Position numbers and translations under genes: made by a program. Under the pieces are notes generated by a model that made no database searches, had not been told where the DNA came from, and saw only the letters and a program-made list of their open reading frames with translations. Positions 26,175-34,507 of a stretch of 64,000 nucleotides of DNA are shown in pieces. Within the stretch, counting starts at the first letter, position 1, and the number at the start of each line of letters is the position of its first letter. This DNA is from VRUE01 sp963712595 (GTDB lineage: Bacteria; Actinomycetota; Thermoleophilia; Solirubrobacterales; 70-9), in assembly GCA_963712595.1 (NCBI GenBank), contig CAVQIM010000004.1, positions 1 to 64,000 on the forward strand. Reading direction: 5' to 3'.

Positions 26175-27674
26175 ATGACCCGTTATCGCCACCTGATCAC
26201 CGAGGACAACCGCAAGTGGTGGACGCTCGGAGCGATGTGCTTCGCGCTGTTCATGATCATGCTCGACAACACGGTCGTGAACGTCGCCCTGCCCTCGATC
26301 CAGCGCGACCTGGGAGCCTCGATCTCGGGCCTGGAGTGGACGATCAACGGCTACACGCTCTCCTTCGCGGTGCTGCTGGCGACCGGCGGCAGGCTCGGCG
26401 ACATCTTCGGCCGCCGCCGCATGTTCCTCTTCGGGGTCGTCATCTTCGCCCTCTCATCGGCGACCGCCGGCCTCGCCGCCAACTCGACCGACCTCGTCCT
26501 CAGCCGGGTCGTCCAGGGCGTCGGTGCGGCGCTGATGATGCCGGCGACGCTCTCGATCATCACCGACGCCTTTCCCGCCTCCGAGCGCGGCAAGGCGATG
26601 GGGATGTGGGCCGGCGTCTCTGCGCTCGCCCTCGCTGTCGGGCCGGTGGTCGGCGGCTTCCTCACCGAGCACGTCAGCTGGCGGGCGATCTTCTACCTCA
26701 ACATCCCGGTCGCGATCGGCGCTGTCACCGCCGCGATCTTCGCCGTGCGCGAGTCGCGCGACACAACGGTCGGGCGCGATGTCGATTTCGCCGGGGTGGC
26801 GCTGCTCACCAGCGCCCTCACCGCTCTGATCCTGGCCCTGGTCGAGGGCAACAGCTGGGGCTGGGGGTCGACCGAGATCGTCGCCTTGCTGATCGGCGCC
26901 GGCGCCGGCCTCGCGGCCTTCGTCGCGGTCGAGCTGAGGGTCGAGGTGCCGATGGTCGAATTCCGCTTCTTCGCCGATCGCAACTTCCTCGGCGCCGTCG
27001 TCGTCGCCCTGATCGTCTCCTTCTCGATGCTCGGCGTCTTCTTCTTCCTCGCCCTCTACATGCAGAACATCCTCCACTACTCGCCGCTCGAGGCCGGCGT
27101 CAGGTTCCTGCCCTCGACGCTGATGATCGTCGGCGTGGCGCCCGTGGCGGGACGTCTGGCCGACCGCTTCGGCCCGCGCTGGCTGATCGCCGCCGGCCTC
27201 GGCATCGTCGCCGCCTCCCTCTACAGCTTCAGCGGGATCGCGGTCGACTCCAGCTACCTGGACCTGCTGCCCGGCTTCATGCTGCTCGGCATCGGCATCG
27301 CGCTGACGATGTCGCCGATGACCAGCGCCGCGATGAACGCGGTCGCGGTCGAGAAGGCGGGCATCGCCTCCGGCGTGCTCTCGATGTTCCGCATGGTCGG
27401 CGGCAGCCTCGGCGTCGCCGTCACCGGAGCGATCTTCCAGGGCTCGGTCGGCGCCAACTTCGCCAGCGCCAGCCCGCAGGAATTCGTCGATGCGCTGAGC
27501 CAGGCGATGACCGTCTGCGCCGTGGTCGCCGCCCTCGGCGCCGTGATCGGGGCGACCGCGATCCGCGCCAGGCGCGACGCGCTCAGCGTCGAGGCGGTCG
27601 AGGCGGCGGTCAACCCCGGCGGCGAGCAGCTGGCGGCGCGAGAGCCGGTCGCGGCCGGCGAGCCCGTCGCCTGA
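26175..27674 (+). CDS. MFS drug exporter, DHA2 (EmrB/QacA) type
   Basis: 499 residues with about 14 membrane helices. Family motifs: 'LDNTVVNVALPSIQRDL' at helix 1, 'GGRLGDIFGRRRMF' (motif A) and 'RVVQGVGAALMMPATLSII' (motif B), plus 'ALAVGPVVGGFL' (motif C). Proton-driven export of hydrophobic drugs or metabolites is the known family role; substrate unknown. Likely in an operon with the MarR regulator upstream and YaaA 12 bp downstream. Confidence 0.95.
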   Translation: MTRYRHLITEDNRKWWTLGAMCFALFMIMLDNTVVNVALPSIQRDLGASISGLEWTINGYTLSFAVLLATGGRLGDIFGRRRMFLFGVVIFALSSATAGLAANSTDLVLSRVVQGVGAALMMPATLSIITDAFPASERGKAMGMWAGVSALALAVGPVVGGFLTEHVSWRAIFYLNIPVAIGAVTAAIFAVRESRDTTVGRDVDFAGVALLTSALTALILALVEGNSWGWGSTEIVALLIGAGAGLAAFVAVELRVEVPMVEFRFFADRNFLGAVVVALIVSFSMLGVFFFLALYMQNILHYSPLEAGVRFLPSTLMIVGVAPVAGRLADRFGPRWLIAAGLGIVAASLYSFSGIAVDSSYLDLLPGFMLLGIGIALTMSPMTSAAMNAVAVEKAGIASGVLSMFRMVGGSLGVAVTGAIFQGSVGANFASASPQEFVDALSQAMTVCAVVAALGAVIGATAIRARRDALSVEAVEAAVNPGGEQLAAREPVAAGEPVA

Positions 27675-27686
27675 GCCGCGCGCACG

Positions 27687-28355
27687 ATGCTGATCCTGCT
27701 GCCGCCCTCGGAAGGCAAGGCCAAGCCCGACGGCGGCGAGCCGGTCGACCTCGACTCGCTCGTCTTCTCCGATGAGCTGGGTGGGCCCCGTGCAGAGCTC
27801 CTCGACGCTCTCGATCCGGAGCTGCTCGAGGCTCCCGCCGACTCGGCGGCGGAGGTCTACACCGGTGTCCTCTTCCAGCGCCTGGACCTGCCGGGTCTGC
27901 CTGCGGCCGCCCGGCGCAGAGCCGCCAAGAGCGTTCTGATCGCCAGCGCGCTCTGGGGGTTCGTACGGCCGGGCGACCGGATCCCGTATTACCGCCTGCC
28001 GCCGAAGACGAAGCTCGACGGCATCGGACCGCTTGCGGCCTACTGGCGCAAGCGGCTCGCCGAAGCGGTGCCCGACCAGCCCGGCGAGGTGATCGTCGAC
28101 ATGCGTTCCGCCGCCTACTCGACGGCTTGGAAGCCGAAGAGCGCGACGCTGCTCTCGGTGGGTGCCTTCAGCGAGGTCGGCGGCAAGCGCAAGGCCGTCA
28201 CCCACATGGCGAAGGCAGTGCGGGGAGAGGTGGCGCGGGCCCTGCTTCTGGCCGCATCCACCCCCGCCGACACCGAGGCCACCGCGGCCTGCGTCGAAGG
28301 TGCCGGCTTCGAGGTCGAGCTGTCCGCGAACAGGCTCGACGTGATCGTCAGCTGA
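27687..28355 (+). CDS. yaaA: Peroxide stress protein YaaA (DUF328/UPF0246)
   Basis: 222 residues. Begins 'MLILLPPSEGKAKP', the family's hallmark, and keeps 'ALWGFVRPGDRIPYYRL', 'VIVDMRSAAYS' and 'KAVTHMAKAVRGEVAR'. In E. coli YaaA limits intracellular iron damage under hydrogen peroxide and binds DNA. It follows the exporter by 12 bp and overlaps the tail of bioD by 8 bp on the other strand. Confidence 0.94.
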   Translation: MLILLPPSEGKAKPDGGEPVDLDSLVFSDELGGPRAELLDALDPELLEAPADSAAEVYTGVLFQRLDLPGLPAAARRRAAKSVLIASALWGFVRPGDRIPYYRLPPKTKLDGIGPLAAYWRKRLAEAVPDQPGEVIVDMRSAAYSTAWKPKSATLLSVGAFSEVGGKRKAVTHMAKAVRGEVARALLLAASTPADTEATAACVEGAGFEVELSANRLDVIVS

Positions 28356-28995
28356 GCAGGCTGGGCCAGGTCTCGGGCTCCGCCATGTCGAGGCTCGGCA
28401 GGAGCTCGACCGGCGCCTCGCCGAGGGATTCGATCGTCTCGCGGTTGGAGATCTCGACCTGACTCGGCCGCTCGGGCCACGGGGTGAGCACCACCGCCCG
28501 CACCGCGAGCCCCACGGCACGCGCGGCCTCGATCGTGAGCAGGGTGTGGTTGATCGTGCCCAGTCCCGGTGGGGCGGCGATCGCCAACGGCAGCCCCAGC
28601 TCGACGGCGAAGTCGCGGACCGAGTAGGTGGGAGAGAGGGGGACGAGCAGCCCGCCGACCCCCTCGCAGACGAGCACGTCGGCGTTCGCCGCGGCCGCTC
28701 TGGCTGAGGCGAGCAGCTGTCGCGGCTCGATTTCCTCGCCGCTCAGGTGGGCGGCGAGGTGGGGCGAAGCCGGTGGCCCATAGCGGTAAGGCGAGATCTC
28801 CTCGTCGCTCTGGTCGGACACTGCCGCGCGGCGGAGCAGGGCATGGTCGGCCTCGCCATCGTCGTCGAGGCCGGTTACCGCCGGCTTGAAGACCGCGACC
28901 CGTTTGCCGTGCGAGGCAAGTGCCCGAGCGATCGCCGCGGCAACGACTGTCTTGCCCACCTCGGTCCCGGTACCGGTGACGAAGACCCCGTCCAA
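28348..28995 (-). CDS. bioD: Dethiobiotin synthetase
   Basis: 215 residues from TTG 28995, three bases after the bioF stop. Carboxylates DAPA with ATP to form dethiobiotin. The P-loop 'GTGTEVGKT' is at residues 7-15; 'AVFKPAVTGL', 'VCEGVGGLLVPL' and 'GLGTINHTLLTIEA' are the substrate and nucleotide loops of the family. Last gene of bioB-bioF-bioD. Confidence 0.94.
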   Translation of the reverse strand: MDGVFVTGTGTEVGKTVVAAAIARALASHGKRVAVFKPAVTGLDDDGEADHALLRRAAVSDQSDEEISPYRYGPPASPHLAAHLSGEEIEPRQLLASARAAAANADVLVCEGVGGLLVPLSPTYSVRDFAVELGLPLAIAAPPGLGTINHTLLTIEAARAVGLAVRAVVLTPWPERPSQVEISNRETIESLGEAPVELLPSLDMAEPETWPSLLS

Positions 28996-28998
28996 GGG

Positions 28999-30198
28999 TC
29001 AGGCAGCGGCGGCCAGCGGCGCTCGCGACTCCGCCGCCGTGGAGATCCCCAGCTCGCGAGCCGCATCGCCGACCAGCGTCGCCGCTTGCTCCAGGTCGTC
29101 GGCGCGGTGGGTCGCCATCACGGTGAAGCGCAGGCGCGAGGAGCCCTCCGGAACCGTTGGCGGGCGGATGCCCTGGGCGAAGACGCCGCGCTCTAGCGCC
29201 CGTTCGCTCAGCTCCATCGTCAACTCCGCATCGCCGACCTCGACCGGCACGATCTGCGTTTCCGAGCCGCCCACCGCCAACCCCTGGGCGGCGAGCGCCT
29301 CGCGCAGGGCGGTGGCGTTGGCGCCGAGCCGCTCGACCCGCTGCGGGTTGCCCTCGAGCAGCTCGAGCGCGGCCAGGGCAGCGGCGGCGACGGATGGGGG
29401 TGGAGCGGTCGAGAAGATGAAGGAGCGCGCCGTGTTGAGCAGGTACTCGGTCAGCTCGTGGTCGGCGCAGACGTAGGCGCCGTAGGAGCCGAGCGCCTTG
29501 CCCAGCGTGCCGACGACGACGTCGACCTCGCCGCTGAGCCCGGCGGCGACGACCGAGCCGCGACCGCCCGGGCCGAGGGCGCCCGTCGCGTGCGCCTCGT
29601 CGACCATCAGGCGGCAGTCGTGGCGGCGGGCAAGCTCGACCAGCGACGCCAGCGGAGCCACGTCCCCGTCCATCGAGAAGACGCCGTCGGTGACGATCAG
29701 CGCACCGCGGCCGCCGGCCTCGCGCAGCCCCCAGGCAAGGTGCTCGACGTCGCGGTGGCGGTAGACGAAGGTCTCGGCGCGAGACAGCCGGCAACCGTCG
29801 ATGATGCTGGCGTGGTTGAGTTCGTCGGAGAAGACGACCTCACCGCGCCCCGCCAGCGCCGCGATCGTGCCCGTGTTTGCCAGGTAGCCGGAGCCGAAGA
29901 GCAGCGCCGACTCATAGCCCTTGAACGCAGCCAGGCGCTTCTCGAGGCGACCGTGGGGCTGCATGGTTCCCGAGATCAGCCGCGAGGCACCGGCACCGGC
30001 TCCCCACTGCATCGCCGCCTCGGCCGCGGCGCCCCGCACGCGTGGGTGGTTGGCGAAGCCGAGGTAGTCGTTCGAGCAGAGCAGCAGCACCTGCTGTCCA
30101 TCGAGCGTGACCCGCGGTCCCTGGGGGCCGCTGATCAGCCGCAGCCGCCGGTAGAGCCCTCGATCGCGGAGCTCCTCGATTCGCCTGGAGACGTCCAT
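28999..30198 (-). CDS. bioF: 8-amino-7-oxononanoate synthase
   Basis: 399 residues; its ATG shares one base with the bioB stop (TGATG). PLP enzyme joining pimeloyl-thioester and L-alanine. Seen: 'LLLCSNDYLGFANHP', 'GAGASRLISGTMQPH', 'FSDELNHASIIDGCRLS', 'MVDEAHATGALGPGGRG' and the PLP lysine in 'VGTLGKALGSYGAYV'. No pimelate-supplying gene (bioC, bioH, bioW, bioI) is in the window. Confidence 0.96.
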   Translation of the reverse strand: MDVSRRIEELRDRGLYRRLRLISGPQGPRVTLDGQQVLLLCSNDYLGFANHPRVRGAAAEAAMQWGAGAGASRLISGTMQPHGRLEKRLAAFKGYESALLFGSGYLANTGTIAALAGRGEVVFSDELNHASIIDGCRLSRAETFVYRHRDVEHLAWGLREAGGRGALIVTDGVFSMDGDVAPLASLVELARRHDCRLMVDEAHATGALGPGGRGSVVAAGLSGEVDVVVGTLGKALGSYGAYVCADHELTEYLLNTARSFIFSTAPPPSVAAAALAALELLEGNPQRVERLGANATALREALAAQGLAVGGSETQIVPVEVGDAELTMELSERALERGVFAQGIRPPTVPEGSSRLRFTVMATHRADDLEQAATLVGDAARELGISTAAESRAPLAAAA

Positions 30199-31322
30199 CA
30201 CAGGGCCGCTGGATACGGCGGCGGCTTCTTCGTCTTCTTGATCACCCGCAGCTGGGTGGAGGGATCCCAGAAGTTGGCCTCCTCCTGGCGGTCGATCAGC
30301 TCGTCTATCGGCGTCTCCGGCGTCTCGCCCTCGAGCCAACCGTCGCGGTTGTCGGGGCGTGGGTTGGCGCCGTTGTCGGGCTGGCGGGCAACGTTCAGCC
30401 CCAGCTCCTCGAACATCGCCCGATCGTCCTCCGGCTCGGCTCCGAGCGTGGTGAGGAAGTTGCCCATCATCACGCCGTTCAGCCCTGCCTTGACCGCCAG
30501 CGGCTGCAGGTCGCCGAGGTTCTCGACCCGCCCGCCGCAGAGGCGGAAGAGCGCGCCGGGGATGATCAGGCGGAAGATCGCCACCCACTTGACGACCTCC
30601 CAGGCGTCCATCAGCGGCCGTTCGCCGAACTTCGTTCCCTCGCGCGGGTTGAGCAGGTTGATCGGCACCGAGGTGGGGTTGATCTCGGTCAGCTCAAAAG
30701 CCATCTCGACCCGTTGCCGCGGCGACTCGCCGAGGTTGAGGATGCCGCCGACGCAGGTCTCCAGTCCCGCCTCCTTGACCGCCTGGATCGTCCGAAGGCG
30801 GCCCTCGTAGCGGACTGTGCTCGAGACCTCCGGGTAGTAGGAGCGCGCCGACTCGACGTTGTGGTGGACGCGCTGGATGCCCGCCTCGCGCAGCTTCTTC
30901 GCCCGTTCCGCCGACATGTGGCCGATCGAGGCGCAGCGCTTGAGGTTGGTCTGCTCGGCGACCAGCCTCGCCCCCTCGAGGATTTTCTCGAAATCCCGCT
31001 TGGACAGGCCCTGGCCCTGGGTGACCATGCAGAAGCGGTGCGCACCCGCGGCCTCGGCTGCCCTGGCGTGCTCGAGGATCTGTTCGGGCTCCATCATCGC
31101 GTGCATCGGCGTGTCCGCCTCGGCATAGCGCGATTGGGCGCAGAAGCCGCAGTCCTCGGCGCAGCCGCCGGACTTGGCGTTGACCAGCGAGCACATGTCG
31201 GTCGAGTCGCCGAAGTTCTCGCGGCGCACCTGCCAGGCGCGCTCGACCAGATCGCCGATCTCCTGATGGCCGGTCAGCTCGCCGAGCGCCAGCGCTTCCT
31301 CGAAGGTGATGAGAGAGGGCAT
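30198..31322 (-). CDS. bioB: Biotin synthase
   Basis: 374 residues. Radical-SAM enzyme inserting sulfur into dethiobiotin. The CX3CX2C cluster motif is 'CAEDCGFC', preceded by 'MCSLVNAKSGG'; 'RFCMVTQGQGLSKRD', 'VHHNVESARSYYPEV' and 'GGILNLGESPRQRVEMA' are the other family signatures. A ~60-residue C-terminal extension after 'MMGNFLTTLG' carries a basic end. It follows the GGDEF gene by 12 bp. Confidence 0.96.
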   Translation of the reverse strand: MPSLITFEEALALGELTGHQEIGDLVERAWQVRRENFGDSTDMCSLVNAKSGGCAEDCGFCAQSRYAEADTPMHAMMEPEQILEHARAAEAAGAHRFCMVTQGQGLSKRDFEKILEGARLVAEQTNLKRCASIGHMSAERAKKLREAGIQRVHHNVESARSYYPEVSSTVRYEGRLRTIQAVKEAGLETCVGGILNLGESPRQRVEMAFELTEINPTSVPINLLNPREGTKFGERPLMDAWEVVKWVAIFRLIIPGALFRLCGGRVENLGDLQPLAVKAGLNGVMMGNFLTTLGAEPEDDRAMFEELGLNVARQPDNGANPRPDNRDGWLEGETPETPIDELIDRQEEANFWDPSTQLRVIKKTKKPPPYPAAL

Positions 31323-31334
31323 TCGGCCGCAAGG

Positions 31335-32813
31335 CTAGGACTCGGCCCGGACGGCTGCCTCCCCCTCGAAATCGAAGGTGCGGACCGTGTCGCGCCCGGA
31401 GCCCTTGGCCGCGTACATCGCGGCGTCTGCGCGTGCCAGCACCGATTCGTAGCCGAGCTGACCCTCGGGGCCGAAGGGGGCGACGCCGATGCTGGCGGTG
31501 ATCGGCGGCACGTCCTCCTCGGCCGACATGCGCTCGCGGACCGCGGTCGCGATCTCGCCGGCGACCTCTTCGGCCTCGGCGAGGCTGCAGCGGGGCAGGA
31601 CGATCGCGAACTCGTCGCCGCCGAGGCGCGCCAGCACGTCGGTCTCGCGGGTGCGGCCGCGCAACACCGCGGCGATCTCGGCGATGACCCGATCCCCCGC
31701 CGGATGGCCGAGCGTGTCGTTGACCTGCTTGAAGTGATCGAGGTCGAGCATCAGCAGCGCTCCGTCCACGCCGTAGCGCTGGCTCCGCGCCAGCTCCGCG
31801 CGCAGGTCCTCCTCGAAGCGCCGCCGGTTCTTCAGCCCCGTCAGCGAGTCCTGGCTGGCTTGGCGCGCCAGCTCCTGCATTCGTTCGGTGCGACTCCAGA
31901 CCAGCACCAGGGCCGCCAGCAGCGCCGCCAGCGAGAGGCCGACGAGGGCGATCATCACTGGCAGGTCGACCCCCGGTCGGCTCGGGTCGCGCACGACCAG
32001 CAGCCAGGTGCGGTCGGCGATGCGGACCGGCGCGGTGGCGGATTCGTCGGCCGGCAGGGCTGTGCCGGCCACCGGCTTCCCGCGCTCGACCAGGGCCACG
32101 TCGACGTTGTCCGGAAGCGCGGCCGTCGCCGCCCCCGCCAGGTCGGGAACGAGGAAGGCCCCGGCGGCGAAGCCGGTCAGCGCCGCGCGGCGCTCGGCCA
32201 CGGTCCGGGTCGGCGCCCCGTCGCGATAGACGGGCCGGAAGACGTTGATCCCCGTGCCCCCGACGGGGAGCCGCATCACCGGCGTCGCCGCCGGCCTGCC
32301 GCTGTCGAGCGCGCGACGCAGGTAGTCCCCCCGCAGGCCGTCCGAGCCAATGTCGTAGCCGAGGGGCAGCTGTATTCCCAACCCCTTGGTCGCGGCGAAG
32401 ATCAGCGGGAAGTAGTGGCCCCGTTCGCCGGCTACGTGCAGGTTTCCCAGGGCCCCCCGTTCGAGGATCGGGTAGCCGTGCTGGCGCTCGAAGCCAGCCC
32501 GCGCCGCCCGGGGAACCGAGCCGATGAACGCGGTCGCCGTCAGCGCCCCGGTTTCGAGCAGGGAGTCGGCGACGACGTCGAACTCGTGCCGGGTGAAATG
32601 TCCCTCCGCCTGGTAGAAGGCCGCGGCGCTGGCCAGCTGGCCGACGGAGAGCCTCGCCAGCGCTTCGGCTTGGCGTGCGGCGCGGGTCGCCTCGCCGCGC
32701 TGCGTGGCGTCGAAGTTGTTCCGTTCGCGCTCGTGGACGACGAGGGCCAGCCCGATCGAGCCGACCGCGATTGCGGCGACGACGGCGAATCCCAACCAGA
32801 AACGGCGGCGCAT
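31335..32813 (-). CDS. Membrane diguanylate cyclase (CHASE-like sensor plus GGDEF)
   Basis: 492 residues from ATG 32813, preceded by AAGGTG. Helices at residues ~5-26 and ~283-305 flank an exported CHASE-like sensor region. The C-terminal GGDEF domain has 'LTGLKNRRRFEEDL', 'LMLDLDHFKQVNDTLGHPAG' and 'ARLGGDEFAIV'; the RETD five residues before GGDEF fits the RxxD inhibitory site. It should make cyclic di-GMP from GTP. Embedded between alkA and bioB on the same strand. Confidence 0.93.
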   Translation of the reverse strand: MRRRFWLGFAVVAAIAVGSIGLALVVHERERNNFDATQRGEATRAARQAEALARLSVGQLASAAAFYQAEGHFTRHEFDVVADSLLETGALTATAFIGSVPRAARAGFERQHGYPILERGALGNLHVAGERGHYFPLIFAATKGLGIQLPLGYDIGSDGLRGDYLRRALDSGRPAATPVMRLPVGGTGINVFRPVYRDGAPTRTVAERRAALTGFAAGAFLVPDLAGAATAALPDNVDVALVERGKPVAGTALPADESATAPVRIADRTWLLVVRDPSRPGVDLPVMIALVGLSLAALLAALVLVWSRTERMQELARQASQDSLTGLKNRRRFEEDLRAELARSQRYGVDGALLMLDLDHFKQVNDTLGHPAGDRVIAEIAAVLRGRTRETDVLARLGGDEFAIVLPRCSLAEAEEVAGEIATAVRERMSAEEDVPPITASIGVAPFGPEGQLGYESVLARADAAMYAAKGSGRDTVRTFDFEGEAAVRAES

Positions 32814-32844
32814 GCTCACCTTGTCGGTCGCCAATGCCGCTGTC

Positions 32845-33477
32845 TCAATCGACGGGCGCGTTTGCAAGCGACTCCCAGAGGTAGAGGGAGGCGAGGCTGC
32901 GATGCGGGCGCCAGGGCTCGCCGATCTCGATCACCTTCGCCGGCGTCGGCATCTCCGCTAGGCCGTACTCGATCTGCACCGCCTTGCGGATGCCGAGGTC
33001 GCCGCCAGAGAGCACGTCGGGTCGTTCGAGGTGGAAGATCAGGAACATCTCGGCAGTCCAGACCCCAAGCCCGCGCACGGCGACGATCTCCTCGATCACC
33101 TCCTCGTCGGAGAGCTGGTCGAGCTGGTCGAGCTCCAGCTCGCCGGCGATCACGTGCGAGGCAAGGTCACGGACGTACTCGACCTTGCGCCCCGAGAGCC
33201 CGGCGGCGCGCAGGTCGGTTTCGCCGGCTTCGAGCAACTGCTCGGGCGTTGGCGCGCGGCCGTCGAAGAGATCGAGGATGCGGCCGTAGATGGTCCGTGC
33301 CGCCTTGGTCGAGAGCTGCTGGCCGACGATCGCCCGCAGCAGTGCGCCGTAAGCGTCGTCGGGTCGCTCCTCGCTGCGCCGTTTCAGCCGTATCGCGATG
33401 TCGATCTTGCCGATCCGCCCCACCAGCGCCGCCATCGTTGGGTCGGTGGCGGCGAGCTGCTTTGCGGTCGAGCTCAT
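32845..33477 (-). CDS. DNA-3-methyladenine glycosylase, AlkA-like
   Basis: 210 residues from ATG 33477, which overlaps the crotonase stop (ATGA) and has GGGGG upstream. HhH-GPD fold: 'LLRAIVGQQLSTKAARTI', the hairpin 'AVRGLGVWTAEMFLI', and the catalytic Asp in 'SGGDLGIRKA'. It removes alkylated purines from DNA. Shorter than E. coli AlkA; it lacks the N-terminal TBP-like domain, as many actinobacterial members do. Confidence 0.92.
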   Translation of the reverse strand: MSSTAKQLAATDPTMAALVGRIGKIDIAIRLKRRSEERPDDAYGALLRAIVGQQLSTKAARTIYGRILDLFDGRAPTPEQLLEAGETDLRAAGLSGRKVEYVRDLASHVIAGELELDQLDQLSDEEVIEEIVAVRGLGVWTAEMFLIFHLERPDVLSGGDLGIRKAVQIEYGLAEMPTPAKVIEIGEPWRPHRSLASLYLWESLANAPVD

Positions 33478-34280
33478 CGCCCCCGCCACTCGGGCTTGCG
33501 CTTCTCGGCGAAGGCCTGGATGCCCTCGCGGAAGTCCTCGGAGGCGAAGCAGGACTCGCGCAGGGCGACCAGGCCCGCCTCCTGTTGCTGACTGAGTACC
33601 GGCGCTGCGTTGAGCAGGTCGATGGCGCTTTTGTTCCCCCGCATCGAGAGCGGCGCGTTGGCAGCGATTTCCGCCGCCAACTCGACGGAAGCTCGCTCGA
33701 GCTCCTCGTCGTCAACGACTTCGTGGACGAGGCCGATCTCCGCTGCGCGGGCTGCTTCGAAGTTGCGGCCGGTGAGGAAGAGCTCCTTGGTCCGAGCCAG
33801 GCCAACGGTGTCGAGGAACTTGCGCAGCCCGGTGTGGCCGTAGACGAGTCCGAGTTTCACCGGCGGCATGCCGAGCACGGCTCCGGCGGCGCAGATCCGC
33901 AGGTCGCAGGTGATCGCCAGCTCGAGGCCGCCGCCGACGCAGTGCCCGTTGATCGCCGCCACCGTCGGCCATGGGTGGCCGCCGAGCGCCTCCATCGCCG
34001 CGTGAAAGGGATGGGCGACAAGCGCCTCGGCGTCGCGTTCGAAGGTCTCCGACGGGATCGAGGAGATGTCGTAGCCGGCGGAGAAGACCGGCGGCGCGCC
34101 GGTGATCAAAAGGCAGCGCGTCTCGATTCCCTGGTCCAGTCGCGGCAGCGTCTCGGCGAGCGCGTCGAGGATCTCGTGGTCGAGCGCGTTGCGCCGGTCG
34201 GGATTGGAGATGCGAAGGCGAACGACCGCCTCGGCTGGAGAGTCGAGGAGGAGCTTGCCGCCGGCAAGGCGCTCGGTCAC
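33474..34280 (-). CDS. Enoyl-CoA hydratase/isomerase family protein
   Basis: 268 residues from GTG 34280, overlapping the preceding stop. Crotonase fold: 'VFSAGYDISSI' (oxyanion loop) and 'INGHCVGGGLELAITCDLRI', keeping the first catalytic Glu (GGGLELA). The second position reads 'GMPPVKLGL', Pro in place of the usual Glu of 'PEIKLG', so hydratase activity is doubtful and an isomerase, decarboxylase or hydrolase reaction is possible. Confidence 0.9.
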   Translation of the reverse strand: MTERLAGGKLLLDSPAEAVVRLRISNPDRRNALDHEILDALAETLPRLDQGIETRCLLITGAPPVFSAGYDISSIPSETFERDAEALVAHPFHAAMEALGGHPWPTVAAINGHCVGGGLELAITCDLRICAAGAVLGMPPVKLGLVYGHTGLRKFLDTVGLARTKELFLTGRNFEAARAAEIGLVHEVVDDEELERASVELAAEIAANAPLSMRGNKSAIDLLNAAPVLSQQQEAGLVALRESCFASEDFREGIQAFAEKRKPEWRGR

Positions 34281-34486
34281 TCGAGCACTACGAGGACGTC
34301 GCCTTCGCTGACCGACTGGCCCTCCTCGCAGCGGATCTCCTTCACGGTGCCGTCGTCTTCCGCCTCGACGGGGATCTCCATCTTCATCGACTCAAGGATG
34401 ACGACGGTGTCCCCGTCGGAGACCTCGTCCCCGACCGCGACCTCGATTTTCCACACGTTGCCGGTGATGTGCGCCTCGATGTCCAT
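34277..34486 (-). CDS. Stand-alone biotin/lipoyl attachment domain protein
   Basis: 69 residues, a single biotinyl domain with the biotin-accepting lysine in 'VILESMKMEIPVEA'. It acts as the carboxyl carrier of an acyl- or acetyl-CoA carboxylase; a carboxyltransferase is encoded at 54739. It heads a leftward run (crotonase, AlkA, GGDEF, bioB, bioF, bioD) whose gaps never exceed 31 bp, linking a biotin acceptor to biotin synthesis. Start 21 bp from the divergent glycosyltransferase. Confidence 0.92.
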   Translation of the reverse strand: MDIEAHITGNVWKIEVAVGDEVSDGDTVVILESMKMEIPVEAEDDGTVKEIRCEEGQSVSEGDVLVVLE

Positions 34487-34507
34487 GGCGGGGGACAATA
34501 TCTGCGC
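34487..34507. promoter_or_regulatory. Very short bidirectional promoter, probably leaderless both ways
   Basis: Only 21 bp separate the ATG (minus) and GTG (plus) of divergent genes. ACAATA at 34495-34500 reads TATTGT on the minus strand (TANNNT type), ending about eight bases from that ATG; on the plus strand GACAAT or CAATAT ends six to eight bases from the GTG. There is no room for ribosome sites, so leaderless mRNAs are inferred. Confidence 0.5.

Noticed and set aside
26454..28520. Leftward open frame of 688 codons opposite the MFS exporter and yaaA
   Set aside because: Antisense to genes with clear family motifs; its His/Asp/Arg/Gly-rich translation is typical of a shadow frame.
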